Shown here: positions 41,620 through 53,439 of the stretch, in pieces
Layout: each line of letters opens with the position of its first letter
Position numbering within the stretch: position 1 is the first letter of the stretch
NCBI GenBank assembly: GCA_946902985.2
Contig: OX336390.1
Span: 528,196,861-528,260,860 of the forward strand
Direction of reading: 5' to 3'
Origin: Meconema thalassinum
Taxonomy: Eukaryota > Arthropoda > Insecta > Orthoptera > Tettigoniidae
Length of the DNA: 64,000 bases
The notes under the pieces: generated by a model
What the model was told of the DNA's origin: nothing
The model's input: the letters and a program-made list of their open reading frames with translations, nothing else
The model's database searches: none
Made by a program: the position numbers and the translations under genes

Positions 41620-43566
41620 TACTTCAAATGAAGGTAGATTAATTGCTTATAAAGTCTGATGAAATAGTCAGTTTTTAATATCGATCAAAATTTTTACCAT
41701 AACATTACTTTTAGCCTACTTAAAATGTTTGGTCCTTTGATAGCGCTTGCAAAAATTTTAAAATTTTCTTCAAACTTAAGTTTATTGCACATTTGATCCC
41801 ATACTAACTCAAATTTTGACCATAATAAATGTTCACTTTTACAGGCGTTCATGGCACATGGCTGCAAATACCAAATCCGCTGGCTACCAAATTGGAGCCG
41901 AACCTGAACTTTGCGGGCGATGGTTTATGTGAAGGTAGGTAGGCTCATAATAAATCGTTGTTACTTGGTTACAGAAATTATTATTTAAAATCTAATGGCA
42001 TGTACACATTGCATTACAATCTTTACCTGGCATTAAAAATATTTATTCGTTTATAAAGTAATTGATAACTTGATAACTTAAAGTACAAGTAATTAGTAAT
42101 ATGTAGCACACTGATATTTTTTTCTATTTTGTAGGAGATGATTTGATAAACCCGAAGGCTACTGAATCGGAATCTACACCTAACCCGACAGCCAGCTACA
42201 TTTTGATTTTTTCCAGGAGGAGATAGGTTTCTGAATGAAACAACTGAGACTGGTTACTCTGAACTGGACGACATCCTTATAGAGTTCATCGGATGCGAGG
42301 ATAAAAATATGCAGGCTGTTTCTGCAATGGATAGGAGTAACGATTTCTTAAATAATCACTTAGGCCCTGAGGTAGAAGTTCTATCCGAAAACATGATTGA
42401 GGAAAACGCACAGCACAACAACATTGAAGTTGTTGCTATGGAATCTCACGTAGGAAATATTGAAAGGGAAGTTGAAATTGAGAATCACACTCAGACTTTT
42501 ACTGTAGATATTAATTTTGAGGATAACAGTAAAGAAAATGAGAATGACATTGACTATGTCCCAGATAATGATGTAGAGGAAAGTAGTTCATCTGACACTG
42601 ACGGAGAACATGAAGCTCAAACTAGGGCTGATGAAACAAACTGAAATCAAAGTAAAGAAATAACACCCTAAAGAAAAAGGAATCGTCGAGGAAGGGCAAT
42701 GATAGATAGTTGGGAACAACGGAAAAACCAAATTAAAAGGTCAAAGGGAGAAGAGTATTTCTGAAGGAGGAAAAATGAAGAAGGGAAAACTGTTTTTGAT
42801 GTAAAAAAGGGAAAAAACGAATCAAAGCACTTTGTTTGTGTAAAGACACTCCTAAGACGAATTCGCGAGCCTCCTATACGACTTCATTACATCACAAATT
42901 CACAAATACACTTACAATCATGTCATATCTTACAGTGACGGTTGTACGTTTCAAAACCGAAACTGCATAATAGCTAATGCTCTCGTGTTGGCTTCCCAAG
43001 AAACGGGAATACAAATTACTCAGAAGTTTCTTGAAAAGGGTCACACTCAAATGGAGTGTGACTCCATGCATGCTACAATAGACAGAAAGTTGAGAAAAGG
43101 GGAGGTGTACTCTCCTTCAGCCTATGAAGATGCTTGTCGAACAGCAAGACTGAATCCTAAACCTTACAATGTACAGTACCTATACCATGACTTCTTCAAA
43201 AAGTTCAGCACCCTGAACTTTTCCCAATCCATCTGACCCGGAGTAAAGAAAGGAGATCCAGTAGTGACTGATTTAAGATGCATTAACTACAAACCTGACT
43301 GGTCACTTCAGGTAAAACTGGAAATAGACTCTACAGACTTCATGGAGCTTCCCAGAAAAGTTAAAAGACCAAACGGAGAAGTTCTGGTTCCCCCACTGCA
43401 CAGTACTAGGATCCTCATAGAGTCGACCAAATTTAAGCACCTGCCGGAATTGAAGTCGGTGCTACCAAGAGATGTTCATCCCTACTATGACAGGCTTCCA
43501 AACTTCAAGGAAAACCTGCGAGTAAATTTTGCAAGCCAAACGAGTGCTCCTGCTTCATTAATATAA
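41559..43566 (+). pseudogene. Spliced transposase-like gene of the TIR transposon, decayed
   Basis: Visible exons, all phase 1: 41559-41633 (acceptor TTTTGTAG, donor GAAG/GTAGAT), 41845-41934 (acceptor TTTACAG, donor GAAG/GTAGGT), and 42217 onward (acceptor TTTTCCAG) joining in frame with the ORF to 42644, which has an acidic DNDVEESSSSDTDGE region. After stops and frameshifts, the C-terminal catalytic-like part lies near 42,930-43,566. It has YSDGC.FQNRN, FLEKGHTQMECDSMHATI, YNVQYLYHDFF and PGVKKGDPVVTDLR, a pattern common in arthropod transposon proteins and resembling an RNase-H fold core. A TGA at 43234-43236 and a break near 42,645-42,930 inactivate it. Confidence 0.55.
42101..42195 (+). 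repeat. 95-bp exon-plus-acceptor duplication, copy 2
   Basis: Near-identical to 41525-41619. It is followed by unrelated sequence instead of the donor site, so this is probably a dead exon copy inside an intron. Confidence 0.8.
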
Positions 43567-44309
43567 GGAACTAGAGCATAAGGATAATTCAATTTCAATG
43601 GAGACTTTTTGGTGTTTATTTTTTGTACTGTAATAGAAAAGTAGTTTAATTTTAATAATTATTTCTTGTAAAGTTATGTATTCATTTTTGAATAATAAAT
43701 CCATATTACTTCACTGAATAATCTTTTATTACACCTACAGTAAAATAAACTATGGGGGTGTTGCAATATCTAATTGTTAACAAAGATTTTTATAAGAGGT
43801 CTTGTCAAAGTTACATTACAGAGCAAGAGACAACTTTTGTAAGACCTAAACTACAAAAAAAATGTTGATGAAAGTTTTTTTTTTATAGAAGAACTCATTG
43901 AAAATCTAAGCGTACACATCAAACTCTGAAATATTAAACTCAAGTTTTTCTAAAATGAAATTATATAGTATTATGACTAATGCAGCATACGCATCAGCTC
44001 GTTATTATACGTGAAAATCACGTAAGTTACATAGCCCTATAGTATGAAAAACACGTATAACAATAAACAAAACCGTGAAAACCACGTATATCAAGAAAGT
44101 TAAGAAGGATAACCTCGTATGTCCCATAAATAAATTACCAACAACAAGGAAGATAAAACTCTGTTCTATAATGATTCTAAATAGTTCAAATCAAAAACAT
44201 GTAAAAAATGAAAATCATTCTAGGCAAAATAGTGCAGAAAATCAGTTTTTTGTGTCTCCTGTAAAATTTATAAATTGTGCCATACGAGGTTTTCATACTA
44301 AGCCATCGA

Positions 44310-46080
44310 AATTTCAGTTGAACTCCAAGAAAAGAGCAGCCCCACAGACTTCTGACTTCTCCATTCCATTTCAAGTAGAAGAAACTATGGAGGCTATCAA
44401 AAGTTTGAAACTTAGGAAAGCAGCAGGTTTTGACGGAATATATCCTGAATTTTTGTCTCACTGTGGACCTGCTACAGTTAAATGGTTAAGCAACTTTTTC
44501 TCAAATATCCTGTAGACTGGAAACATCCCACCTCTGATGAAGATAACTAAAATAATAGCTATACCTAAACCAAATAAGGATCCTGCAAAAGTGGAAAACT
44601 ATTGTCCTATAGCACTTCTTAATGTCACATACAAACTACCGTACTTGAACGATTGATCTATAATCGAATTTCTGAAACAATAAACAACCACATTCCTATA
44701 GATCAAGCAGGACTTAGATCTGGTAGAAGTTGTAATGATCAAGTGCTCTCTCTAACTACTCACATTGAAAATGGGTATGAGAAGAAGTTAGTGACCGTGG
44801 CTGCCTTTTTGGACCTATCAGCTGCCTATGATACCATGTGGCATGATGGACTCCTACTGAAATTTGTGAATGCCATTCCATGCCGTATGCTCATAGCCTT
44901 ACTCAACAACATGTTAAGTAATAAGTACTTTCAGGTATACTCTGATAATGACAAAAGTATTTACACTAAATGATGGTCTCCTACAGGGATCTGTCCTGGC
45001 TCCCCTCCTTTTTAATCTATATACTCATGACATACCGGAAACATCTTCAAGGAAATTCATTTATGCTGATGACATTTATTTCGTGTCTCAACATTCTACC
45101 TTTTTGGACGCAGAAACTATTTTATCCTCTGATCTGGAAACCTTGGGTGTATACTTCGAGGAATGGTTCCTCCACTTAAATCCCCGTCATATCGGCATTC
45201 CATCTACGCAACATGCAGTCTAATTATAAACCAGAAGTCAGGGCCAGAGGCCTTTTATTGCCATTCAGTAGATCGCCTAAATATTTGGGAATAACATTGG
45301 ATAAATCCCTGACTTTCAAACAACATCTCTCAAATGTGGCTGCTAAAATCAATATCCTGCAGAAACTTGCTGGCACACCATGGGCAGCAACGGTCAAATC
45401 CTAAGAACCACTGCTTTAGCCCTATCGTATTCTGTTGCTGAATACTGCTGTTCAACCTGGATTAATAGCGCTCACACAAAGAAAATAGACGTCCAGCCTA
45501 ACCAAGCAATGCGTATAATTACAGGATGTATTCAGAGCACGAACACACTTTGACTGCCTGCCCTCTGCAACAGTCCTTCTCCAGCCTTGAGAAGATCAGA
45601 GGCACTCATAAAAACATTGAAGAAAATCCAGCAGAATCCCTATTTGCCCATTCATCAAGTTATTACACAATTAGTATACCAACGTTTGAAGTCAAGGGAA
45701 CCATCATGGCGGACAGCAATTAACCTTGAAGGATCCTCCTTTAATGTAAATAACTCTTGGAAAATCCAGTGGGAGCATTCTTCAATAACCAACAAACACC
45801 TAGTTGGGAACCCTTTTCAACGGGTTTGATCCTCCAAGACGCCAATGGAGGATCTTATATCGGGTACGCACAGGACAAGGCAGATGTGCGTATTCACTGC
45901 ATAAATGGGACTGGTCTAACTCTGCAGATTGTGACTGTGGTGCCTCCTTACAGTCAATTCAACACATTGTCGCTGACTGCCCTCTCCGAGCTTTCCTTGG
46001 AACGTTGATGGATGTTCATCAAGCATCAATTGAAGAGATCTTGATCTTAAAATTTGAGATTTTATGAACTTGTGTGTGCA
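44310..46080 (+). pseudogene. LINE ORF2 reverse transcriptase and C-terminus, decayed
   Basis: Continuation of the LINE cut at 40603. Pieces: 44310-44515 (IKSLKLRKAAGFDGIYPEFL), 44653-44973 (DQAGLRSGRSCNDQVL, FLDLSAAYDTMWH), 44948-45223 (LLQGSVLAPLLFNLY, catalytic YADDIYF), 45213-45404 (PKYLGITLD), 45420-45560 (AEYCCSTWINS) and 45804-46067 with a C-terminal DCDCGASLQSIQHIVADCPL zinc-like block. Several stops and frameshifts. The 3' region runs to about 46,210 and ends in a CAATAAATATC / A-rich tail. Confidence 0.75.
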
Positions 46081-46174
46081 CATTTTTTGTATATATTGTA
46101 CATATATTCATCATACGATAACTAAAGTATAATGTATAATATTTTCGATTGCAAATGCACACTCCTATGCTTAA

Positions 46175-46860
46175 CATTATAACGTGTGAGTAGTTATAAA
46201 TCAATAAATATCAAAAGAAAAAAAACTAGTAAAGATATTTGAACCTGCACAGATTTTATCCACGAACCCCCAGACTATGAGCCCAAGTCGCTACCATTAT
46301 GCCACGGATGCGCTATGATAATACTTGATAAACAACTGGTTTAGTATAACTGTATCATATTGTTACGTTCCGTGGGTAAACTTATAAATTAATTTTATCT
46401 CTTCCTAATTCTGATATTTATTCACCACAACTTCCAATACAATCGCTCCACCACTCTCTTCACAGAGTCTAAAAAAAACAAAAACAAAAAAAAAACACCA
46501 CAGCCGACTCGACCCGTCTCTTCCCTTCTTCTTCCACTGCCTTGACAAGCTCGTCTTTGGTGATTTAATAAACAGTTTCCTCACACCCACCGCATAAAGC
46601 GCCACTTAATGCCTGTATAGACACGTAGCAATATTTTGTATTGAAATCAATGTTTTCTGGCGTTTCTATAAACCATTTAATACTAAATATGTATTAATTT
46701 GTTCAGTACATTCCTAAAAGGATATAAACTTAGGACGTTACGGAAATATATGTGTTTACGAGCAAAAATAGCAGCCATTTGGACAACGGGACGGCACAGC
46801 AACGATATGGCACGGTAAGCCTGACCTGTTAGTCACTTCTACGGTTACATTTATTCTATT
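46175..46860. repeat. Segmental duplicate A, carrying a solo LTR
   Basis: GTGTGAGTAGTTATAAATC... through the tRNA-like GCCCAAGTCGCTACCATTATG, and on to the CACTTCTACGGTTACAT end. It matches 47577-47995 except for the solo LTR insertion at 46361-46630. On the minus strand it contains a GGCATAATGGTAGCGACTTG box A-like and a GGTTCAAATATC box B-like segment, so it may itself include a SINE. Confidence 0.65.
46361..46630. mobile_element. Solo LTR
   Basis: A 270-bp insertion in duplicate A relative to duplicate B. It begins TGTTACGTTCCGTGGG and ends ACACGTAGCA (TG...CA), flanked by ATAT (46357-46360, 46631-46634). The empty counterpart is visible at about 47,746-47,752. LTR family not determined; gypsy-like ends are possible. 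Confidence 0.65.
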
Positions 46861-46879
46861 GAAAATCCACAGCCTGTTT

Positions 46880-47155
46880 CAAGTCTACCGACCAGTTCAG
46901 GGATGGAATGAATGAAGCCCCCCATCTAGGGGCGACGATATGAACTGTGCCGGCTGCCGAAGCCTGTCGCACTGCTCGGAGGCAATGATTAAATGAATGA
47001 CAAATGAAATGATAGTGGAGAGTGTTGCTGGAATGAAATTGTGACAGGGAAAACCGGAGTACCAGGAGAAAAACCTGCCTGCCTCTGCTTTGTCCAGCAC
47101 AAATCTCATATGGATTGACCGGGATTTGAACCACGGACCAAGCGGTTTCGTCAAA
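46880..47155 (-). repeat. SINE-like repeat
   Basis: The minus strand has a GGTTCAAATCCCGGTCAATC box B-type segment. The body contains GAAGCCCCCCATCTAGGGGC and CGGAGGCAATG. It lies between duplicate A and the 292-bp tandem units. Non-coding. Confidence 0.5.
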
Positions 47156-47157
47156 GG

Positions 47158-48830
47158 ACGCTTCCCACATAAATGTATGTCCTTGCAAAATTTGGTAGAG
47201 ATCAGATGATTAGGTTAGTCGTAATTTGATTTAAGTTTTGAACATCTGGGTGGACGCCATTATATTTCCGTCAAGATGGCGGCGATATAAAACATGACAC
47301 TGAGGTATTCTTGGCTAGTGCTACCTCTGTACCAAATTTCGTTCAATTCGGTATCACCGTGTTTGAATTGATAGTGGGAATCGATTTGCACTCATACATG
47401 GCCGCCATCTGCAAACTATTGAGCTGATGACCTTGTAGTTTGGTCAAAAGACGCTTCCCACATAAGTGTATATTCTTGCAAAATTTGGTAGAAATCAGAT
47501 GATTACGTTATTCGTAATTTGATTTAAATTCTGAACATTTGGGTGGCCGCCATTACGTTTCCTTCAAGATGGCGGCGTGTGAGTAGTTGTAAATCAATAA
47601 ATATTAAAGAAAAACGAAGTAAAGAAATTTGAACCTGCAGGGATTTTATCCAAGAACCCCCAGACTATGAGCCCAAGTCGCTACCATTACGCCACGGATG
47701 TCTGCGATAATACTTGATAAACAACTGGTTCCGTATAACTGTATCATATTTTGAGTAGAAATCAACGATTTACTAGCGTTTTATGGCGTTTCTATAACCA
47801 TTTGATATTAAATATGTATCTTGTTCAGTACATTCCTAAAAGGATATATACTTAGGACGTTACGGAAATATATATACTTACAAGCAAAAATAGCGGCCAT
47901 TTTGACAACGGGACGGCACGGGCCCACAACGATATGGCACGGTAAGCCTGACCTGTTAGTCACTTCTACGGTTACATTCTTTCTATTTTAAGATGCTAAT
48001 ATCTTACCGGTCTCCTCTTTGAGGACAGATTAAACCTCCCTATGTACGATAAGCAGAATTGTTGAGGCAAGGCCTTGTATAATCCTAAGTTACGTTTGGG
48101 CTATAATACTTGCAAGATTCATACATCTACCATCTTGATACTATTTGGCTGATGACCTTGTAGTTTGGTTAAGAGACGCTTCCCACATTAAGGTAGCCTA
48201 TATTGTTGCAAAATTTGGTAGAGATCGGACGATTATGTTAATCGTAATTTGATTTAAGATTTGAATATTTGGGCGGCCGCCATTACGTTTCCGTCAAGAT
48301 GGCGGTGATATAAAACATGACACTGAGGTGTTCTTTGCTAGTGCTACTTCTGTACCAAATTTCGTTCAATTCGGTTTCACCGTGTTTGAATTGATAGGAG
48401 GGAATCTATTTGCACACATAAATGGCCGCCATCTGCAAACTATTGAGCTGATGACCTTGTAGTTTGGTCAAAAGACTCTTCCCACATAAATGTATGTTGT
48501 TGCAAAATTTGGTAGAAATCAGATGATTAGGGTAGTCGTAATTGGATTTAAGCTTTGAACATTTGGGTGGCTGCCATTACGTTTCCCCCAAGATGGCGGT
48601 GATATAAAACATGACACTGAGGTGTTCTTTGCTAGTGCTACTTCTGTACCAAATTTTGTTCAATTCGGTTTCACCGTGTTTGAATTGATAGCGGGAATCG
48701 ATTTGCACTCATACATGGCCGTCGTCTGCAAACTATTCGGCTGATGAACTTGTAGTTTCGTCAAAAGACGCTTCCCACATAAATATATGTTCTTGCAAAA
48801 TTTGGTCGCCTCCATAGCGTAGCGTTCAGC
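47158..48830. repeat. ~292-bp tandem repeats
   Basis: The anchor CTTCCCACAT recurs at about 47161, 47453, 48179, 48478 and 48771. Units share TTGCAAAATTTGGTAGA, GGCCGCCATTACGTTTCC, ACATGACACTGAGGT and GAGCTGATGACCTTGTAG blocks. The second unit is interrupted by duplicate B (47577-47995). The last unit ends abruptly near 48,805. No coding potential. Confidence 0.75.
47577..47998. repeat. Segmental duplicate B (without solo LTR)
   Basis: The counterpart of 46175-46860, diverged by some percent and lacking the LTR. It sits inside the tandem repeat array. Confidence 0.6.
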
Positions 48831-49301
48831 ATGATTAGCTGCCGCCCCAGAGGTCCTACAATAACCTGGTGATCACAAATCCAACATGGCGGCAACGCGA
48901 AGTATAAATATTCACATGGTCGTTTCTCGCAATTTAAACATCCGAGTTCAGTGACACTTGGTACAATAAATCCTTATACAAATGTTAATCCACTGGCATC
49001 TAATTTTTTCAATTGTTTCCATAACCACAAGATGGCAGGTGTGCGAAATTTCAAAATCTCGTTTTTACTTCTTGTGTCCTAATCATGCGATTGAAATAAT
49101 CTTCATGTAACAGTACATAAAACAAATATATAAATCCAACATGGCGATCATCCGCAATATTTAGTCGGTTCTCAATATTTACGAATCTATTACAGCAATC
49201 AAACTAAAATTTTGTATGTTGATAGAGGCAATTATCATAAGTAGGATATATGAAAATAGGCTGTATAGTTTTTCACGGTACGGTACTACTTGTTATATAT
49301 A
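48831..49301. other. Gene-free stretch
   Basis: Repeat-like phrases (TCCAACATGGCG twice) but no gene or terminus. Confidence 0.35.
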
Positions 49302-50342
49302 CAGGGTGATTCTTAATAACGTTTAAAACTCTCTGTAGCGACGTAGATGGCATTGAGACAAGTAATTTGATATAGGACACATAGGGTCGCAAGTGTCCGT
49401 AAATACCTTAAAAGTGAATCACAACTGTTAAACATATGACGTCATCAGGTGACGGCTCAGCTCGAGCGGTCAGGCCCATGCAGTCATACGCACACCAAAC
49501 TATCGAAAGCAAACTTTGAATATCATATCACTCTGGTTCCATGTCTGCGTGTGCTACTTGGGCGCGTGGGGTTCGAGGTTCGAATCCGGGGCCTATCCAT
49601 CATCCTTTTTTGTTCTCTCTCTTCTCCTATCAGGTGGAAGCAGGTTGTTAGTTGACATTAAGAACGCTTTGTATTACAAATGTGATCGGAAACGTTCGGG
49701 AATTTTACACTGGATTCGATAGGATGGGGAGAAATTAGTCATTCGACAAGAACTGCTGTGCTAGATAACAACGGTTTGAGAGTTCTCAGCCACACAGTTC
49801 AATACAGTACGTCAAATGAACCGATTGCAGACATGCACCTTTCTTATGGTGCTGCAAATTCGAACGCACTTGCTGCAAGGGGGCTGTACCAACAACGATT
49901 TCCCCAACGCGTTCTGCATTCTCACGTGACCTTCAGCCGCTTTTGGGTTGTAATGTTTAACAGCAAAAAAGTTCGGTGATACATGCGCAAAAATAAAAGC
50001 GATGCTTCCACTTTAAAGGCGAAGAGAGAGAAAATAAATGATGATGGATAGGGCAAGGAATTGAACCTCGAACCCCACGCACCCGAGTCGCACACCCAGA
50101 CATGGCGCAAGAGTGATATAACATTAAACGTTTGCTTTGGATGCTCTGGTGTGCGTAAGAGTGCACGGACCTGACCGCTCGAGCTGAGCCGTCACCTGAT
50201 GACGTCATATGTTTAGCAGTTGTGGTTCACTTTTTAGGTATTTCTGGACACTTGTGACCTTAAGTGCACTATATCAAATTGCTTGTCTCAATGCCATCTA
50301 CGTCGCTACAGAGAGTTTTAAACGTTAATAAGAATCACCCTG
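49302..50342. mobile_element. TIR element with long inverted repeats and an HTH remnant
   Basis: Ends are CAGGGTGATTCTTA...TAAGAATCACCCTG with TATATA flanks on both sides, so a TA-type duplication is likely. Inverted repeats extend about 340 bp inward (49302-49640 against 49985-50342), including TGACGTCATCAGGTGACGG and a box B-like GGTTCGAATCCGGGG / GGAATTGAACCTCGAACC. The unique middle contains a decayed helix-turn-helix coding remnant. Confidence 0.7.
49758..49945 (+). pseudogene. DUF4817-like helix-turn-helix remnant
   Basis: The frame contains ADMHLSYGAANSNALAARGL followed by YQQRFPQRVLHSHVTF. This resembles the DUF4817 HTH domain (pattern YGAA...AARLY..R.P.R..P...TF) found in many insect transposon-linked proteins. 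The full protein is not present and no catalytic domain follows. Confidence 0.5.
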
Positions 50343-51470
50343 TATATATAGACTTAGCAACACTGAAATATTGCTTCTGCGGATTTTCCAATGGAGGGGG
50401 GGTTCTAACCCCCAGTAACCCCACCCCCTGGCTACGCCACTGAATGGTACAAAATATACAGCAGTAAAACGCTAAGAGTTCCTTTTCATACGTCACTTTT
50501 GTAAGACCTATCATTGAAAAATGTCTTAGTAACTATTTCGGGCAAGAAAAAACAAAATAACACCTTCCTTTAGCATATTAATAACCATACACTAATCAAA
50601 TTGAGATACTGAAAGAGGAATGAAAATTCAATATAACATTCAAGGGTTATTTCAGCCATGGCAACACAAAGTTTCTTTCACCACAGTAGGGTGTGTCTTG
50701 CCTACCACAATACATATACGTGAAAAAATGAAAAAAATATTTGACTTAGTTCCTTTCTCCATTAACCGATTCAATTGTCGAGTAACATAAGAATTTGCAG
50801 CACGTCTATTTAAAGCATATTTGAGGTATAATGAGGTTGTATCTGATGTAGAAGTGGTATTGAAATTATTGAAGAATATACTGTATATACATTGAATTTA
50901 TAAGAGATTACAAGGAAAGTTGATTATTTGATTATATTTAAAGGTATTTAGTCGTGATTTAAGACATGGCTAATTCAAGCGACGCACTAACTGGTTGGCA
51001 CCTGATCAAAATTCAAACTCCGTATTTGGAAGAAGATTTGTTTTACTCATTTCAAGCGCTGAGTTGAAGTATTTGTTGATATTCGACACTTGATTTTCTA
51101 AATTATTTAATTGTCTATATTTTGAATTTTTAATATAAAGCCCGATATTTATTTACACTCACTGTTAAAAAAAATTCTTATTTTTCTAACTGTATTTTGA
51201 AAAATTAATTTAAAGCCCAATATTACTTTTTATTTTATTTATTTACAATTCATAGTACATTGTAAGGATGTCCATTTCATTATTTTATTTCATTCTTTTA
51301 ATTACAATTCGTATCATAAATATTTCACTTCAAGCAAATCTAGACTTAAGTACACCTATATTACTTTATTTTAAATACTTAATTTATTTCATTTTAATTT
51401 GAGCTGAAGAAGACATCAGTGTCAGGTCGAAACAGGTACGATATCTATATATATAAAGCTCAATGTTTGT
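50343..51470. other. Gene-free AT-rich stretch
   Basis: No recognisable element. TTTATTT-rich runs lie near 51,150-51,400. A TATATATATAAAGCTCAATGTTTGTCTG segment at 51,445-51,475 introduces the satellite. Confidence 0.4.
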
Positions 51471-51478
51471 CTGTTTGT

Positions 51479-52775
51479 TATTTATACAAATCTACACCGT
51501 TCCACCGATCTGAACCAAAATTTGTATACTTACACTTTGGAACCCTGCGGGTAACCCTGTCCACTTCAAATTTCGGACAGACCACTCCATTCCCTGCATT
51601 TAGGCCATTTGGCAAAAATCTACACCGTTTGACCGATCTAAACCAAAATTTGTATACTTACCCTTTGCAACCCTGCGGGTAACACTGTCCGATTTAAATT
51701 TCAAACAGACCACTCTATTCTCTGCATTTAGACCCTTTGGCACAAATTTACACCGTTACTCATAATTGCACCGAATTTCACATACTTACCCTTTGGAACC
51801 CTGCGGGTAACACTGTCCACTTTAAATTTCAGACAGACCACTCCATTCCCTGTATTTAGGCCCTTTGGCACAAATCTTTACCGTTTAACCCGACGAGTAA
51901 CACGGCCGTTTGGCACAAATCTACACCGTTTCACCGATCTGAACCAAAATGTGTATACTTACCCTTTGGAACCCTGAGGGTAACAGTGTCCACTTTAAAT
52001 TTCGAACAGACCACTCCACTCCCTGCATTTTGGCCATTTGGCACAAATATACACTGTTTCACCGATCTTAACCAAAATTTGTATACTTCCCCTTTGGAAC
52101 CCTGCGGGTAACACTGTCCAATTTAAATTTCGGACAGACCACTCCATTCCCTGCATTCAGGCCCTCTGGCACAAATCTACATCGTTTCATCCATCTGAAC
52201 CAAATTTTACATACTTACCCTTTGGTACCCGATGATTAACACTGTCCACTTTAAATTTCGGACAGACCACTCCATTCCCTGCATTTACGCCCTTTGGCAC
52301 AAATCTACATTGTTTCGCCGATCTGAACCAAACTCTATGTACTTACCATTTGAAACCCTGCGGGTAACACTGCGTGAGATGAGGTTGACCTTTAACGTCA
52401 TTGGATAAGAATGTAATCTTTGACTTCTTTAACCACTTTAAATATTGGACAGACCACTCCTTTCCCTGTATTTAGGCCCTTTAGCACAAATCTACACCAT
52501 TTCACCTAATTGCGCCGCATTTTACATACTTAACCTTTGAAACCCTACTGGTAACACTGTTCACTTTAAATTTTGGACAGACCATTCCATTTCCTGCATT
52601 TAGACCCTTTAGCACAAGTCTACACCGTTTCTTCTAATTGCACCGAATTTTACATACTTGCCCTTTGGAACCCTGTGGCTAACATTGTCCAATTCAAATT
52701 TCGGACAGACCATTCCATTCCCTGCATTTAAGCCCTTTAGCACAAATCTACACCTTTTCACCTAATTGCACAGTT
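51479..52775. repeat. 128-bp tandem repeat array
   Basis: About ten diverged copies. Each unit includes AAATCTACACCGTTTCACC, CTTACCCTTTGGAACCCTGC, GGGTAACACTGTCCA and GACAGACCACTCCATTCCC. Anchors at about 51543, 51671 and 51799 give a 128-bp period. A foreign 60-bp block lies inside it at 52374-52434. Short frames across it are not genes. Confidence 0.8.
52374..52434 (+). repeat. 60-bp block shared with the upstream region of the virus-like genes, copy 1
   Basis: ATGAGGTTGACCTTTAACGT, then CATTGGATAAGAATG and ATCTTTGACTTCTTTAA. Matches 53298-53358 with about one mismatch. It interrupts one satellite unit between GGGTAACACTG and CCACTTTAAAT. Confidence 0.75.
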
Positions 52776-53089
52776 TTCCAAAGTGCTCTGATTATTTTCC
52801 TACGGCGCTATGCGACAAAAGACGACACTATTGGTCTCTACTTTTCTAACAGCCCATGAGATGTAGGCCCTAGGCAGTGTCTTTTATTTCACTTACTCCT
52901 CTCTCTAATCATATTTTTCAATTCGTTCGTAAATTACATGTGTCAGTAGTGTAGTTAGTAAATAGCCGTTTCCCTATTAGTAGTACATCCCTTCATACTT
53001 TGAATATTGCGCAATCACGATGACGTCATAGCCCATCGGTGACGTCAAGGGCCCTTACAGCGAGCACATGCACATGTTAGCTTGGGAGG

Positions 53090-53360
53090 AGGTTGACCTT
53101 TAACCGCTTGAAGCAGATGTATAATTGACGTCCTGGAATAGGAATTTAACCTTTGGCTTGTTTATGCGATAGTGATAAAAAATTAATGGGTGTTAACGTC
53201 ACGGGGGTTGTTTATTAGGATGCACCGTCATCTGACACCCGTGCGACTTGAGCATGTGCACCAATGCGATCGATCACGTGATATGTCTGCAGTGTTCGCG
53301 TCAGATGAGGTTGACCTTTAACGTCATTGGATAAGAATGTAATCTTTGACTTCTTTAAGC
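53090..53360 (+). promoter_or_regulatory. Direct-repeat region upstream of the virus-like genes
   Basis: Two GAGGTTGACCTTTAAC blocks (about 53091 and 53304), each followed 50-80 bp later by a GACTTCTTTAAGCGATAGTG or GGCTTGTTTATGCGATAGTG segment. CACGTGA and TGACGTCA-like sites are also present. Likely cis-regulatory or origin-type repeats preceding the TATA box at 53440. Confidence 0.5.
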
Positions 53361-53439
53361 GATAGTGAAAAAAAGGGATGTTTACGTCAGAAGCTTGTTT
53401 GCTGCATATGGTTTCTTGAGTGTAGGTAGGGGTGAAGGA

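Larger units (their letters stand above)
40604..44305 (+). mobile_element. 3.7-kb TIR DNA transposon with GAAAACCACGTAT subterminal repeats
   Basis: The 24-bp perfect terminal inverted repeats start TGGCTTAGTATGAAAACC (40604-40627 and 44282-44305). The flanking TCGA (40600-40603, 44306-44309) is a likely 4-bp duplication, though its palindromic nature leaves the edge ambiguous. Motifs like GAAAACCACGTAT recur near both ends (about 40674, 40754, 40980, 41008, inverted at 41030, 44014, 44045, 44077). The internal gene is a decayed transposase-like ORF set. A 4-bp duplication fits Sola, but this is not secure. Confidence 0.75.

Noticed and set aside
51479..52775. CRISPR-like array
   Set aside because: Whole 128-bp units are repeated without unique spacers in a eukaryotic context. 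This is a satellite.
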